A stretch of 64,000 nt of DNA from an uncultured Acidobacteriia bacterium. Its GTDB lineage: Bacteria > Acidobacteriota > Terriglobia > Bryobacterales > Bryobacteraceae. Below the pieces are notes generated by a model that saw only the letters and a program-made list of their open reading frames with translations, searched no databases and was not told where the DNA came from. Numbering within the stretch: position 1 is the stretch's first letter; each line of letters opens with the position of its first letter. The position numbers and the translations under genes were made by a program. Positions 51,756-59,706 of the stretch are shown here, in pieces. The stretch is from positions 1 to 64,000 of the forward strand of contig CAIUOG010000166.1 of NCBI GenBank assembly GCA_903900705.1, given 5' to 3'.

Positions 51756-52382
51756 ATGGATAAACTACTTGCCGGCTATCGGCGTTTCCGCGAAACCGGG
51801 TGGCCCGTGCAGCGAAGGCTTTTCGAATCGCTGGCGCGGGACGGCCAGACTCCAAAAGCTCTGGTGATTGCCTGCATTGACAGCCGCGTGGACCCCGCGA
51901 TGATTTTCGACGTCGCACCCGGCGATATTCTGACTGTGCGGAACGTGGCAAACCTTGTGCCTCCCTATGCTCCGGACGTTGCATATCACGGTACCAGCGC
52001 GGCGCTGGAGTTTGGCGTTCGGGTACTCAAGGTCCCCCACGTGATTGTGCTGGGCCACGGCATGTGCAGTGGCGTTCGTGCGCTGCTGGAAGGCGCTCCG
52101 GAGAACGCGGGAGACTTCGTGGCCCAATGGATGGGTATGGCGGAACCGGCGCTGGAACGCTCCCGTCATTGTCCGCCGGAAGAACGGGCGTTGTGTTGTG
52201 AACATGAGGTGGTTAAGATCTCGCTGGCGAATCTGATGACCTTCCCGTGGATTGCGGAGCCGGTGGCTTCCGGCGAACTGTGCCTGCATGGCGCATGGTT
52301 CAACATCCGCACCGGACGGCTCATGACGCTGCAGGCGGACGGCGATTTTGCCGCCGCTTCTGATTCATCCCAATTGCCGTGA
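51756..52382 (+). CDS. Beta-class carbonic anhydrase
   Basis: This 208-residue enzyme has the beta-class zinc ligands: ACIDSRVDP (Cys with the Asp-Arg dyad) and VLGHGMCSGV (His-x2-Cys). VRNVANLVPPYA and HGTSAALEFGVRVLKV are also family marks. It interconverts CO2 and bicarbonate in the cytoplasm, supplying carboxylation reactions or pH control. The ATG at 51756 lies 106 bases from the divergent GTPase operon. No clear ribosome site or promoter was identified in between. Confidence 0.93.
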   Translation: MDKLLAGYRRFRETGWPVQRRLFESLARDGQTPKALVIACIDSRVDPAMIFDVAPGDILTVRNVANLVPPYAPDVAYHGTSAALEFGVRVLKVPHVIVLGHGMCSGVRALLEGAPENAGDFVAQWMGMAEPALERSRHCPPEERALCCEHEVVKISLANLMTFPWIAEPVASGELCLHGAWFNIRTGRLMTLQADGDFAAASDSSQLP

Positions 52383-52451
52383 AACTGTAAGACTTTGAAA
52401 ATTACGGAAGCGCCGTGTCTGAATCGGGTGTAGACTCAACCTGGATTCCAC

Positions 52452-53384
52452 ATGAAACGCTTCAAAGTTACCGTACTCGCTGCCCTCGCCGGCATCATTC
52501 TCGTTACCGTCCCCCGTGCCTCGTCGCAACCGCCCGCCGGAGGCCCGCCCGCTCCTGGCACGTTCAACATGCGAGGCAACGCCGTCCCCTTCGACTTCAA
52601 TGACAACGAAGGCTTCACCTCACTGTTTGACGGCAAGACCCTCAACGGTTGGGCCGGCCACCCGCAACTCTGGAGCGTGAAGGATGGCGCCATGTACATC
52701 CATCCCTCCTGCGAACATCCGACCGGCACCACCTATATGTACTGGACCGGCGGCGAAGCCACCGATTTCGTTCTCAAGTACGAACTGAAGGGAAATCAGA
52801 ACGTGAACGGCGGTATGCAGTTCCGCAGTTACCTCACGGCCGATGCGAATGCCTCCGGCAAATTCCCGCCGCGTCCCGCTCGTGGACCGGCCGGCGGAGC
52901 GGGTCGCGGACCCGGCGGAGCGGCAGGTGCAGGACGGGGTCCTGGTGGCGGACGTGGCCGTGGGCCCGCCTGTGAAAACCCCGGCACCCCTCCCTCCCGT
53001 GAAGAACTCGCTCCCTGGGATATGTTTGGTCCCCAGGCGGACTTTGACGCCAATAACAACTTCTCCGGCATGTTCTACGAACAGGGTGGCCGCGCCATCA
53101 TCGCTCTGCCCGGCCACGCTCTGCTGGCCGAAAAAGGCCGTGTACAGGACCTGGGAACTATCGCTGATAAAGAAACGATGCAGTCCTGGTTCCACAAAGA
53201 CGACTACAACCAGTTCATGATCGTCGCCAAAGGCCCGACCACTTCCATTTTCATGAACGGTCACCTGATCACTGTTCTCACCGACAATGACCCGACCTAC
53301 TTCCGCCCCGGCGGCAAGCTGGGTCCGGAAGTGGAATCGACAGGCGAATACTGGGTCCGCAATATCTATCTGAAGAAGCTCTAA
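52452..53384 (+). CDS. DUF1080 protein with Gly/Arg-rich insertion, secreted
   Basis: This 310-residue protein has a signal peptide (MKRFKVTVLAALAGIILVTV). The DUF1080 fold is marked by GFTSLFDGKTLNGWAGHPQL (FDGKTL-x-x-W), TDFVLKYELKGNQNVNGGMQ and GPTTSIFMNGHLITVLTDND. About residues 136-178 are a low-complexity stretch rich in Gly, Arg, Pro and Ala that splits the domain, probably a surface loop. Possible role: hydrolysis or binding of keto-glycosides. It is followed 11 bases later by the remnant of a glycoside hydrolase gene, with which it may once have formed an operon. Confidence 0.85.
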   Translation: MKRFKVTVLAALAGIILVTVPRASSQPPAGGPPAPGTFNMRGNAVPFDFNDNEGFTSLFDGKTLNGWAGHPQLWSVKDGAMYIHPSCEHPTGTTYMYWTGGEATDFVLKYELKGNQNVNGGMQFRSYLTADANASGKFPPRPARGPAGGAGRGPGGAAGAGRGPGGGRGRGPACENPGTPPSREELAPWDMFGPQADFDANNNFSGMFYEQGGRAIIALPGHALLAEKGRVQDLGTIADKETMQSWFHKDDYNQFMIVAKGPTTSIFMNGHLITVLTDNDPTYFRPGGKLGPEVESTGEYWVRNIYLKKL

Positions 53385-53394
53385 GGACCACTGG

Positions 53395-54199
53395 ATTCGA
53401 CTCCACTGCGTTGCCGGACTCATTCTGTTTTCTGTGGCCGCCAGCGGGCAAAACCCAAAGGTCGCCGCCACCCGTTCGCAGTGGAGCCGCATCAATCCCG
53501 TTACGCCGCTCACTTCCGCCACGTTCGCCACGCCACCCGCCGCCGACCGGCCCTGGGTGCACGAAAACGGACGCGATGGACGCCATTGCAAACGGGAGCG
53601 AACTTGTCATCCGCGCCACCAGGGCGGGGACCTGGAGCACCACACTCAGCAACGGTCGCACCGTGAAAAGCAGTGTGGCCGATGTTCCCGCCGCGCTTGA
53701 CCTGACCGGCATCACCTGGCACATCGCCGCCGAGGACTGGCAGCCTGCGAACCCCTACGCCGCTACCACCGGACCCGCTGCCGCGGAAACCAAAAAGACG
53801 AAACTGGAACTCGACATCCAGGGCCTGAAACCCTGGCCGCAGATTCCCGCGCTGCAGTTCGTCGCCGGTCTCGCCACCTACACCGCCACCTTCGACCTGC
53901 CCGTTACCTGGGCAAAGGGACAGGGTGCTCTGCTGAGCCTGGGCGAGGTCTTCGATACGTTCTCGGTGACGGTGAATCATCAGCCGGTATCCGTGGATCA
54001 ACTGAGTGCGGAAGCCGATCTTGGCGCTCAGCTGAAACCCGGCCGGAATACGATCAACGTCCGCGTGGCCACCACTCTGAACAATCGTCTGGCCAGCCTG
54101 GATGAGGATGTGAAGAATCGCGGTTTCGTCCAGCCCTACGGTCTGGTCGGTCCGGTTCGAATCACACCGTATCGGACGGTTCCGGTTTCCGGGCGCTGA
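53395..54199 (+). pseudogene. Decayed GH106-like glycoside hydrolase, frameshifted and internally deleted
   Basis: Two frames must be joined. In the first (from about 53395) comes a signal-peptide-like stretch (VAGLILFSVAASGQ), then SQWSRINPVTPLTSATFATP and RPWV, the start of GH106-like or related secreted glycosidases. It then shifts at about 53560-53575 into a second frame encoding MDAIANGSELVIRATRAGTW, then WPQIPALQFVAGLATYTATF and GEVFDTFSVTVNHQP, to VRITPYRTVPVSGR. This is the C-terminal carbohydrate-binding-type domain of the same enzymes. About 600-700 codons of catalytic barrel are missing, and no good start codon remains in the first frame. It follows the DUF1080 gene directly. Confidence 0.68.
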
Positions 54200-54215
54200 C
54201 GCGAACTGTGCCGTT

Positions 54216-54689
54216 TCAGATGTGATACATGAGGGCTTCCGCCGGTAAAGCGGAAGCGCGCCCGGCGTCCACCTGTTTAATCAGCTCCGCCAGGGTCGTT
54301 CGGTCGAGCACATCGGAGATGGCATCCCGTACCCGGCGCATGATGATTCGCGTGCCGCAGTTCTCCACGTCCACGCACTCCTCACAGGCCTTGAAAGCCG
54401 TCTCGCTTGCGCACGGCAGGGGGGCCAGAGGGCCTTCCAGGATTCGAATAATCGAACCCATTGTGATGGCTGAAGGCGGCCGGGCGAGGTAGTAGCCGCC
54501 ATGCCGGCCCAACCGGCTCATCAGCAGACCGCGGCTTTTCAAATCCAGCAGAATGGCTTCGAGGAATTTCAGGGGAATCGACTCATCGCGCGCCAGAGTG
54601 GCGATCATGATAGGGCCTTCGCGATAGCGTCTCCCGAGCGCCTGCATGGCTTTTAGTCCATACTGCGTTCTCCTGGAGATTGTTCTCAT
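54216..54689 (-). CDS. Rrf2-family transcriptional regulator
   Basis: The ATG at 54689 is taken as the start (MRTISRRTQYGLKAMQALG); a GTG two codons earlier is possible. The 157-residue protein has the Rrf2 winged helix (about 1-80: TLARDESIPLKFLEAILLDL, GLLMSRLGRHGGYYLARP). A cysteine cluster follows at about 95-115 (LPCASETAFKACEECVDVENC, four Cys), the position that holds a [2Fe-2S] cluster in IscR, NsrR and RsrR. It is probably a redox or nitric-oxide sensor acting as a repressor. It is divergent from the GAF/PIG-L/ANTAR operon, and a candidate operator overlaps that operon's promoter, so it may control it. The glycoside-hydrolase remnant ends 16 bases past its stop. Confidence 0.9.
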   Translation of the reverse strand: MRTISRRTQYGLKAMQALGRRYREGPIMIATLARDESIPLKFLEAILLDLKSRGLLMSRLGRHGGYYLARPPSAITMGSIIRILEGPLAPLPCASETAFKACEECVDVENCGTRIIMRRVRDAISDVLDRTTLAELIKQVDAGRASALPAEALMYHI

Positions 54690-54739
54690 GACCACTTCAG
54701 ATTACTGTATGTCGATCTTTGACTGCTTCAGGCTTTTGC

Positions 54740-54775
54740 TTGACAACGATTCCCTGAATATCCTAAACTCGATAT
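54740..54775 (+). promoter_or_regulatory. Predicted sigma-70 promoter with overlapping operator-like inverted repeat
   Basis: TTGACA (54740-54745) is followed after 18 bases by TAAACT (54764-54769), 4 of 6 matches to the -10 consensus. ATATC (54758-54762) and GATAT (54771-54775) form an inverted repeat with 8-base spacing across the -10 box. It drives toward the GAF gene at 54943 and lies next to the divergent Rrf2 gene. Rrf2 binding is a hypothesis. Confidence 0.55.
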
Positions 54776-54812
54776 AGTTAGTAGGGTATTGGCACCGAGC
54801 GCTGCTATGGCC

Positions 54813-54915
54813 TGACCGCCCCGGACACGGTCACGCCCACAGGTAAGTCATATGAAGCACCGGAAAATCACCATCTCCGCCCGTTGTTGTCGCCGAGGTT
54901 ATCGGCTTCGCAACG
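54813..54915 (+). promoter_or_regulatory. Two-hairpin leader of the GAF / PIG-L / ANTAR operon
   Basis: Hairpin 1 pairs TGACCG (54813-54818) with CGGTCA (54828-54833) around a 9-base loop. Hairpin 2 pairs CGTTG (54882-54886) with CAACG (54911-54915) and, inside, GCCGA (54892-54896) with TCGGC (54902-54906) around a 5-base loop. ANTAR proteins act on paired hairpins in leaders, and one is encoded in this operon. The loops are not six bases, so this is not a standard ANTAR target. There is no T tract. Confidence 0.35.
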
Positions 54916-54942
54916 CAGCCCCTTTGTCCTTTGGAGATGGTT

Positions 54943-55347
54943 ATGAAACAGAACGAAATCTTCCGGCAAATTTCCCGCATCGTACATGATGCGGATTGCC
55001 TGAGCGCCGCGCTCAGCGGCATCCGGGCCATACTGGCCACAGAATGGGGCGGGGCGGTGCTTATCATTCGTCCGGCGTCCACCGCGCCGGGCAATTCCTT
55101 CCCTCCCGCCATCAGCGAGTTTCTCGAATCCCGGGATTATCCGTTCCGCGGTCTGCATACGGCGCCCTTACGGAATGGTGCCCGGACTGCGGGAACCCTG
55201 GTGGCCTGCATCGGTTCTTTTTACCTGGGCAGTTCGGAGGCGTTTGGCGATAGTCTTCGCGCCGTCACCGATTATGCGGGCAACCAGTTGGCGGACCTGG
55301 CGCGCCGTCTGGCGCTTCCGGCGCTCGAATATGCGGAGGCGGCATGA
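54943..55347 (+). CDS. Small GAF-like protein
   Basis: The ATG at 54943 has GGAG about 5 bases upstream and gives MKQNEIFRQISRIVHDADCL; the frame opens slightly earlier (54931 and 54937), but this start fits best. The 134-residue product looks like one GAF domain: a first helix, then SGIRAILATEWGGAVLIIRP, SEFLESRDYPFRGLHTAPLR and GTLVACIGSFYLGSSEAF. GAF domains bind small ligands or sense redox. There is no output domain, so it probably works with the ANTAR protein of the same operon. Its stop overlaps the deacetylase start (ATGA). Confidence 0.75.
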   Translation: MKQNEIFRQISRIVHDADCLSAALSGIRAILATEWGGAVLIIRPASTAPGNSFPPAISEFLESRDYPFRGLHTAPLRNGARTAGTLVACIGSFYLGSSEAFGDSLRAVTDYAGNQLADLARRLALPALEYAEAA

Positions 55348-56258
55348 TGATGTCTTCTCTCACTTCCTGGTGGCCGGGGCCGGGGGAATTCGCACTTCCC
55401 GAACTTTCCGGCATTATGGCGAAGGCCGCCTCGCCGGTGAAGGTACTTCTGGTGGTCGCGCATCCGGATGACGAATCGGAGTGCGCCGCTACGATCTACC
55501 GCATCACGCACGAAGTCGGCGGAGTGGTGGATCAACTGGTTGTCACCGATGGAGCCGGCGGACTGAGTTTCTCGGCGCCGGCGCTGGACTACTATGGCCT
55601 GCGCCGGTCGCGCGTTACCGGAAAGGAACTGTCCCGCCTGCGCCGTGGCGAACTGCTTCGCGCGGGCAAAATCATCGGGATTCGCCATCACTATTTTCTG
55701 GACCAGAAGGACAGCGGCTTTACGCTGGATGTGGACGAGGGCCTTCGCACCTGGGACCTCCCTCGCGTCCGCGGGGAGTTGAGCAGTCTCCTGGAGCGTG
55801 AACGCTACGACGTGGTGCTGACTCTGTTGCCCACCAGTGATACCCACGGTCATCATAAAACAGTTGCTCTGCTTGCTCTTGAGGCGGTTCAGGCCTTTCC
55901 GGACAGCAGTCGTCCCGTGCTGATGGGCGTGTCCACCGGATCTTTTGAGAAGACCGGGGCCGCCTTTGAAGAACTGCCAGGCTTTCCCGAGACTCGCACA
56001 ACCAACGGACAGCCCGTCTGGTCGTTCGACCGCCGAACCCCGCTTTCCCTGAGCGCGGCGCTGGATCACAGCATCATCGTGAACTGGGTGATCGCCGAGC
56101 ACAAGTCGCAAGGCATGTTCCAGATGGAATACGGACGCCACACCCACGAACACTTTTGGCAGTTCGCCGCGGGTGGCGAGCGGCGGGAAGCGGTCTGGCG
56201 CCCGTTGCTGCGCCACTTTGCGGCTGACTCGCTGCTTACTCCGGCGGTGGCGGCATGA
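55344..56258 (+). CDS. PIG-L family deacetylase
   Basis: This 304-residue protein starts at one of three adjacent Met codons at 55344-55352. The PIG-L zinc motif is VVAHPDDESECAATIYRITH (AHPDDE), followed by LVVTDGAGG and TSDTHGHHKTVALLA, which supplies the other metal His. Members remove acetyl groups from N-acetylglucosamine-type sugars, as in mycothiol, bacillithiol or glycolipid synthesis. The substrate is open; the Rrf2 and GAF neighbours make a low-molecular-weight thiol link attractive but unproven. It overlaps both neighbours by 4 bases (ATGA), so the three genes are one operon. No signal peptide was found. Confidence 0.88.
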   Translation: MMMSSLTSWWPGPGEFALPELSGIMAKAASPVKVLLVVAHPDDESECAATIYRITHEVGGVVDQLVVTDGAGGLSFSAPALDYYGLRRSRVTGKELSRLRRGELLRAGKIIGIRHHYFLDQKDSGFTLDVDEGLRTWDLPRVRGELSSLLERERYDVVLTLLPTSDTHGHHKTVALLALEAVQAFPDSSRPVLMGVSTGSFEKTGAAFEELPGFPETRTTNGQPVWSFDRRTPLSLSAALDHSIIVNWVIAEHKSQGMFQMEYGRHTHEHFWQFAAGGERREAVWRPLLRHFAADSLLTPAVAA

Positions 56259-56983
56259 AGTCCTGGCACTCCACGGCATTTCGATTTCAGGACAGCCTGA
56301 CGGCACTGGCACAGTTTGCCTTGCGGGAGACATCCGCCACCGGCTATGCGCTGTTTCAAAATCCTGGCACGAGCGCGCTTGTGGCGCTGGGGGAAGAGAT
56401 TTCCGAGGCCGACGCGTTTGGTGGTGTGAACCCTTTGCTGCTCACATATGCCATGCAGACCGGCGGAGTCGCCGACGGGCTGGTTGCTTTTTCCTACGGC
56501 GACGCGCAGACGCAGGCAAAAGCGGGGGAAACTCTCCATCGTGTTGTCCCGGCGATGGAAACCGTCTGGCAGGCTCGCAATGCGGACGCCCACTACCTGG
56601 GTCTCGCGCGCCGGCTCAGTGCGCTCGAATCCCAGTTGATCGACTCCCGCATCGTGGAACGGGCGAAGGGTCTGATCAGCGCCGCCGGCCCGCCCGAAGG
56701 TAATTCTGAAGCGGTGAACTCGCTGGTGAGCCATGTGCGGAACGTTTTCCGGCCCGGCTCAGCGGCCAGCACTTTGGAATTGAAACTAAGGGAACTCGAA
56801 AATGAGATTCAAGAGAGGCGCGTCACCAGTCAGGCAAAAGCACTCCTGCAGGCCGCGCACTCGCTGTCGGAAGATCAGGCGTACGCACACCTGCGAACGC
56901 TGAGCAGAAAGAGCCGTCGCCGGCTTGGGGAAGTGGCGGCGGATGTAATGACGCAGTACTCGCTGAAAGCCAAAACGGCTTAG
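56255..56983 (+). CDS. GAF protein with two ANTAR-like RNA-binding domains
   Basis: This 242-residue protein. Residues 8-110 form a GAF-like domain (TALAQFALRETSATGYALF, then GVADGLVAFSYGDAQ). Residues 117-167 start like an ANTAR domain (LESQLIDSRIVERAKGLI) but lose the usual LSE-x-x-A-x-x-LR end (SEAVNSLVSHVRNVF). Residues 177-237 are a good ANTAR (QERRVTSQAKALLQAAHSL, SEDQAYAHLRTLSRKSRR and LGEVAADVM). Known ANTAR regulators bind RNA and prevent transcription termination. Two copies 57 residues apart in one chain would be unusual. It is the last gene of its operon; the next transcript has two hairpins in its leader. Confidence 0.83.
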   Translation: MKSWHSTAFRFQDSLTALAQFALRETSATGYALFQNPGTSALVALGEEISEADAFGGVNPLLLTYAMQTGGVADGLVAFSYGDAQTQAKAGETLHRVVPAMETVWQARNADAHYLGLARRLSALESQLIDSRIVERAKGLISAAGPPEGNSEAVNSLVSHVRNVFRPGSAASTLELKLRELENEIQERRVTSQAKALLQAAHSLSEDQAYAHLRTLSRKSRRRLGEVAADVMTQYSLKAKTA

Positions 56984-57034
56984 GCGGGGTAAATACATTT
57001 CAGGGTCCGAAACACCAGAAATCATCCGGGGAAT

Positions 57035-57111
57035 CGCTGTGGTTGTAAGGCCCTGACGCCTTACAGCGAAGACCCATATTCTCAGTCGCGCCATGGCTTG
57101 CGACCACTGAG
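57035..57111 (+). promoter_or_regulatory. Two tandem hairpins upstream of the heme protein gene, candidate ANTAR target
   Basis: Hairpin 1 (57035-57068): CGCTG / CAGCG, a bulge, then TAAGGC (57046-57051) and GCCTTA (57058-57063) around the hexaloop CCTGAC. Hairpin 2 (57081-57111): CTCA / TGAG and GTCGC / GCGAC around a 10-base loop. ANTAR target RNAs have two hairpins with six-base loops carrying A at position 1 and G at position 4; here only the first has a hexaloop, with G at 4 but C at 1. The site lies directly between the ANTAR gene and the heme protein gene. Confidence 0.4.
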
Positions 57112-57133
57112 CTTCTTCATTACAGGAGCTTAC

Positions 57134-58381
57134 ATGCGAATCCAACACTTTTTAACCAGCATTTTGCTGAGTGGTCTCCTGCTTGCGGAGACTGGTCCCA
57201 ATGCTCCCATCGTCGTCAAGCAGCAGGGCTACATCCCGTTCGGCGAGGCTCCGATCAACTATCGCTCCGAGGACCTTCATGATCCCATCGCGATCCTGCA
57301 GCAACGCATGGACTGCGGCGAAGTCCGGCTGCGGTATGAGCCGGGTCAGTCGTATCTTCGGTCCGTACTGCGGGAACTCAAGATTCCGGTGAATTCGCAA
57401 ACCCTGGTCTATTCGAAGACCAGTTTTCAATACCCCAAAATATCGCCCGCGAAGCCGCGAGCTTTGTACTTCAATGATGACGTCTACGTGGGGCGTGTGC
57501 ACGAAGGCGCGGCTCTCGAATTTGTCTCCTTCGACCCCACCCAGGGCGCGATTTTTTACATCCTCGACGAGCACAACGTAAAGCAGCCGCGCTTTGAAAG
57601 ATCGAATCTCGACTGCATTCAATGCCACGTTGCCAACGGGCCCACCAAAGGCGTGCCTGGCGTGATGGTTCGGTCCGTCACCACAAGCCCTTCCGGTACA
57701 CAGAAGGGCGGCACGCCTTCTTACATTTCCGGCCATGAGAGCCCTCTCAGCCAGCGCTGGGGTGGTTGGTTTGTGACCGGCAATCTGCAACAGGCTCATA
57801 TGGGCAGCAAAGAGTTGCCCGACACATCGTTCTATCTCACCAGCACCAGTGACGTGGTGGCCCATCTGGTTCTGGATCATCAGACGCAGATGCACAACCT
57901 CATCACCCGGACCAACTATCAGACACGGCTGGCCGGCGACTCAGGCTCCGACGCGGCGCGCAAACAGTATGAGAGCGCGGTCGAACAACTGGTCCGGTAT
58001 CTCCTGTTCGCCAATGAAGCAAAGCTGGACGGTCCTGTTACCGGTGGCTCCGGCTATACGGAAGCGTTCGCAGCGAAAGGCCCGCGCGATCCCCTCGGTC
58101 GCTCACTGCGTGATTTCGATCTTCGCACCAGAATCTTCAGGTACCCCTGCAGCTACCTGATCTACTCGGAGGCGTTTGACGCCATCCCGGAACCGGCAAA
58201 AGCTCTGATTTACCGCCGGTTGTTTGAAGTACTCAGCGGACGCGACCAAAGCCCTGTTTTCGCGTCCCTGTCGGCCGGGGATCGCCAGGCGATTCTCGAA
58301 ATCCTCACAGCCACAAAACCGGGAGTCCCGGCCGAGTGGAAACAATTCCTCAACCAAAACGAAAGGTCCACACAGCAATGA
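57134..58381 (+). CDS. Exported monoheme c-type cytochrome-like protein
   Basis: The ATG at 57134, preceded by AGGAG, gives MRIQHFLTSILLSGLLLAET, a signal peptide. The 415-residue protein has one heme-c site, LDCIQCHVANG (CxxCH), near residue 165, and a Met-rich downstream region (GVMVRSVTTSP, then MGSKELP, DHQTQMHN) that could supply the axial ligand. The rest matches no family I can name, although similar CxxCH proteins are common in Acidobacteria. An electron-transfer or oxidative-damage role in the periplasm is likely. Its stop overlaps the start of the TlpA-like gene (ATGA). The upstream leader carries two hairpins. Confidence 0.82.
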   Translation: MRIQHFLTSILLSGLLLAETGPNAPIVVKQQGYIPFGEAPINYRSEDLHDPIAILQQRMDCGEVRLRYEPGQSYLRSVLRELKIPVNSQTLVYSKTSFQYPKISPAKPRALYFNDDVYVGRVHEGAALEFVSFDPTQGAIFYILDEHNVKQPRFERSNLDCIQCHVANGPTKGVPGVMVRSVTTSPSGTQKGGTPSYISGHESPLSQRWGGWFVTGNLQQAHMGSKELPDTSFYLTSTSDVVAHLVLDHQTQMHNLITRTNYQTRLAGDSGSDAARKQYESAVEQLVRYLLFANEAKLDGPVTGGSGYTEAFAAKGPRDPLGRSLRDFDLRTRIFRYPCSYLIYSEAFDAIPEPAKALIYRRLFEVLSGRDQSPVFASLSAGDRQAILEILTATKPGVPAEWKQFLNQNERSTQQ

Positions 58382-59700
58382 AAACTCTCACAGGAAACCT
58401 GCGGGGCGCAGCTCTGATCGCTCTGGCTCTCGGTTCACTCGCTCAGGCGCAGAATCTGAAAGGCCGCTGGTCCGCCAATACCGAACTGGGCGGGGCGAAA
58501 GTTCCCTTCCGGCTCGATATTGCGGGCGACGGCGATAAGACGATCGCCGCCCTTTACAACGGCGAGGACAAAGAGTACACCACCAGCGCCAGCGTCAAAG
58601 ACGGCAAGGTGGAACTCAATTTCGATCACTACCTTGTCTCGATCACCGCCGAAGTGAAGAATGGCGAACTGGATGGCAGTATCGTGTCACGGCGCGGCGG
58701 ACCGGCCGCGGAAGAAGGTGCGAACAATGCTCCGACCGCCGCAGGCGCTGCCGCCGCACCCGCCCGTCGCGGCGTGACCCCGTTCCACGCTGTCCGCTAC
58801 GTGACTCCCACGGCGGCGGAAGTGAAGAATGTCCCCAATATCAATGGTGTCTGGGAAGTGGCCCGCGAAACTCCCAAGGGTGAGAAAGCCTGGCGCGTTG
58901 TCGTGCAGCAGAATGGCGCGGACATCACCACAACCATTCTTCGCATCGACGGCGATACCGGTGCGCTCACTGGCAGCTGGGAGCCTGACAACGGCCGGTT
59001 TGTCGCCAGCCACTTTGACGGCGCCCGTCCCGGCCTCATCACGCTCACGCCCCGGCCGGATGGCAGCCTGGGAGTTGAACTGAATACCGGCAACCGCAAT
59101 GGAGAACTCATTGGCTACCGCCCGGAAGTGGCCCGCGCCAAAGGTCTGCCGGAACCCTCCAACTACCAGACGCACACCACGGTCCGCGATCCGAATGAAG
59201 TCTTCACCTACAGCTTCCCGGACACGAAGGGTAACATCGTCTCCAATGAAGATCCCCGATACAAGGGCAAAGTCGTCCTCGCGATCGTCACGGGAACCTG
59301 GTGCCCCAACTGCCACGACGAAGCGAAGTACCTGGTCGAGCTGTATAACAAGTATCACGACCGGGGCCTTGAAATCGTTGCTCTGGACTTTGAGGAGCCC
59401 ACGGAAATCAGCTCTCTGAAGCGCGTCAACGCCTTTGTGAAACAGTACAAGGTTCCGTATGCCTACCTCATTGCCGGGCAGCCTTCGGAAATGTGGGACA
59501 AGGTTCCGCAACTGGTGAATCTCAACACCTGGCCAGCCACCGTGTTTGTCGGCCGTGACGGCAAGGTGAAGGCTACACACGCCGGCTTTGCCGCTCCCGC
59601 CAGCGGTGTGTTTAATGAGCTGCTCAAAGAGGAATTTACTTCCAATATTGAGCGTCTGCTGAAAGAAAAAGCGCCGGTGACCTCAGCGTCCATCCGGTAG
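58378..59700 (+). CDS. TlpA-like thioredoxin-fold protein with two N-terminal beta domains
   Basis: The start ATG at 58378 overlaps the heme protein stop. The 440-residue exported protein (signal to about residue 24, ALGSLAQAQ) has two repeated beta-sandwich regions (NLKGRWSANTELGGAKVPFR; NINGVWEVARETPKGEKAWR), separated by an Ala/Pro-rich linker (PTAAGAAAAPARRG). A TlpA/ResA-type thioredoxin domain follows (about 290-430): IVTGTWCPNCHDEAKYLVEL with the WCPNC active site, then EIVALDFEEPTEIS and TWPATVFVGRDGKV with the cis-Pro. Such proteins keep the CxxCH cysteines of c-type cytochromes reduced for heme attachment, matching the coupled heme protein gene. Confidence 0.9.
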   Translation: MKTLTGNLRGAALIALALGSLAQAQNLKGRWSANTELGGAKVPFRLDIAGDGDKTIAALYNGEDKEYTTSASVKDGKVELNFDHYLVSITAEVKNGELDGSIVSRRGGPAAEEGANNAPTAAGAAAAPARRGVTPFHAVRYVTPTAAEVKNVPNINGVWEVARETPKGEKAWRVVVQQNGADITTTILRIDGDTGALTGSWEPDNGRFVASHFDGARPGLITLTPRPDGSLGVELNTGNRNGELIGYRPEVARAKGLPEPSNYQTHTTVRDPNEVFTYSFPDTKGNIVSNEDPRYKGKVVLAIVTGTWCPNCHDEAKYLVELYNKYHDRGLEIVALDFEEPTEISSLKRVNAFVKQYKVPYAYLIAGQPSEMWDKVPQLVNLNTWPATVFVGRDGKVKATHAGFAAPASGVFNELLKEEFTSNIERLLKEKAPVTSASIR

Positions 59701-59706
59701 ATCCCA

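Noticed and set aside
52860-52990. Frameshift in the DUF1080 gene because of the Gly/Arg-rich stretch
   Set aside because: The conserved fold continues in the same frame on both sides, so it is an in-frame insertion.
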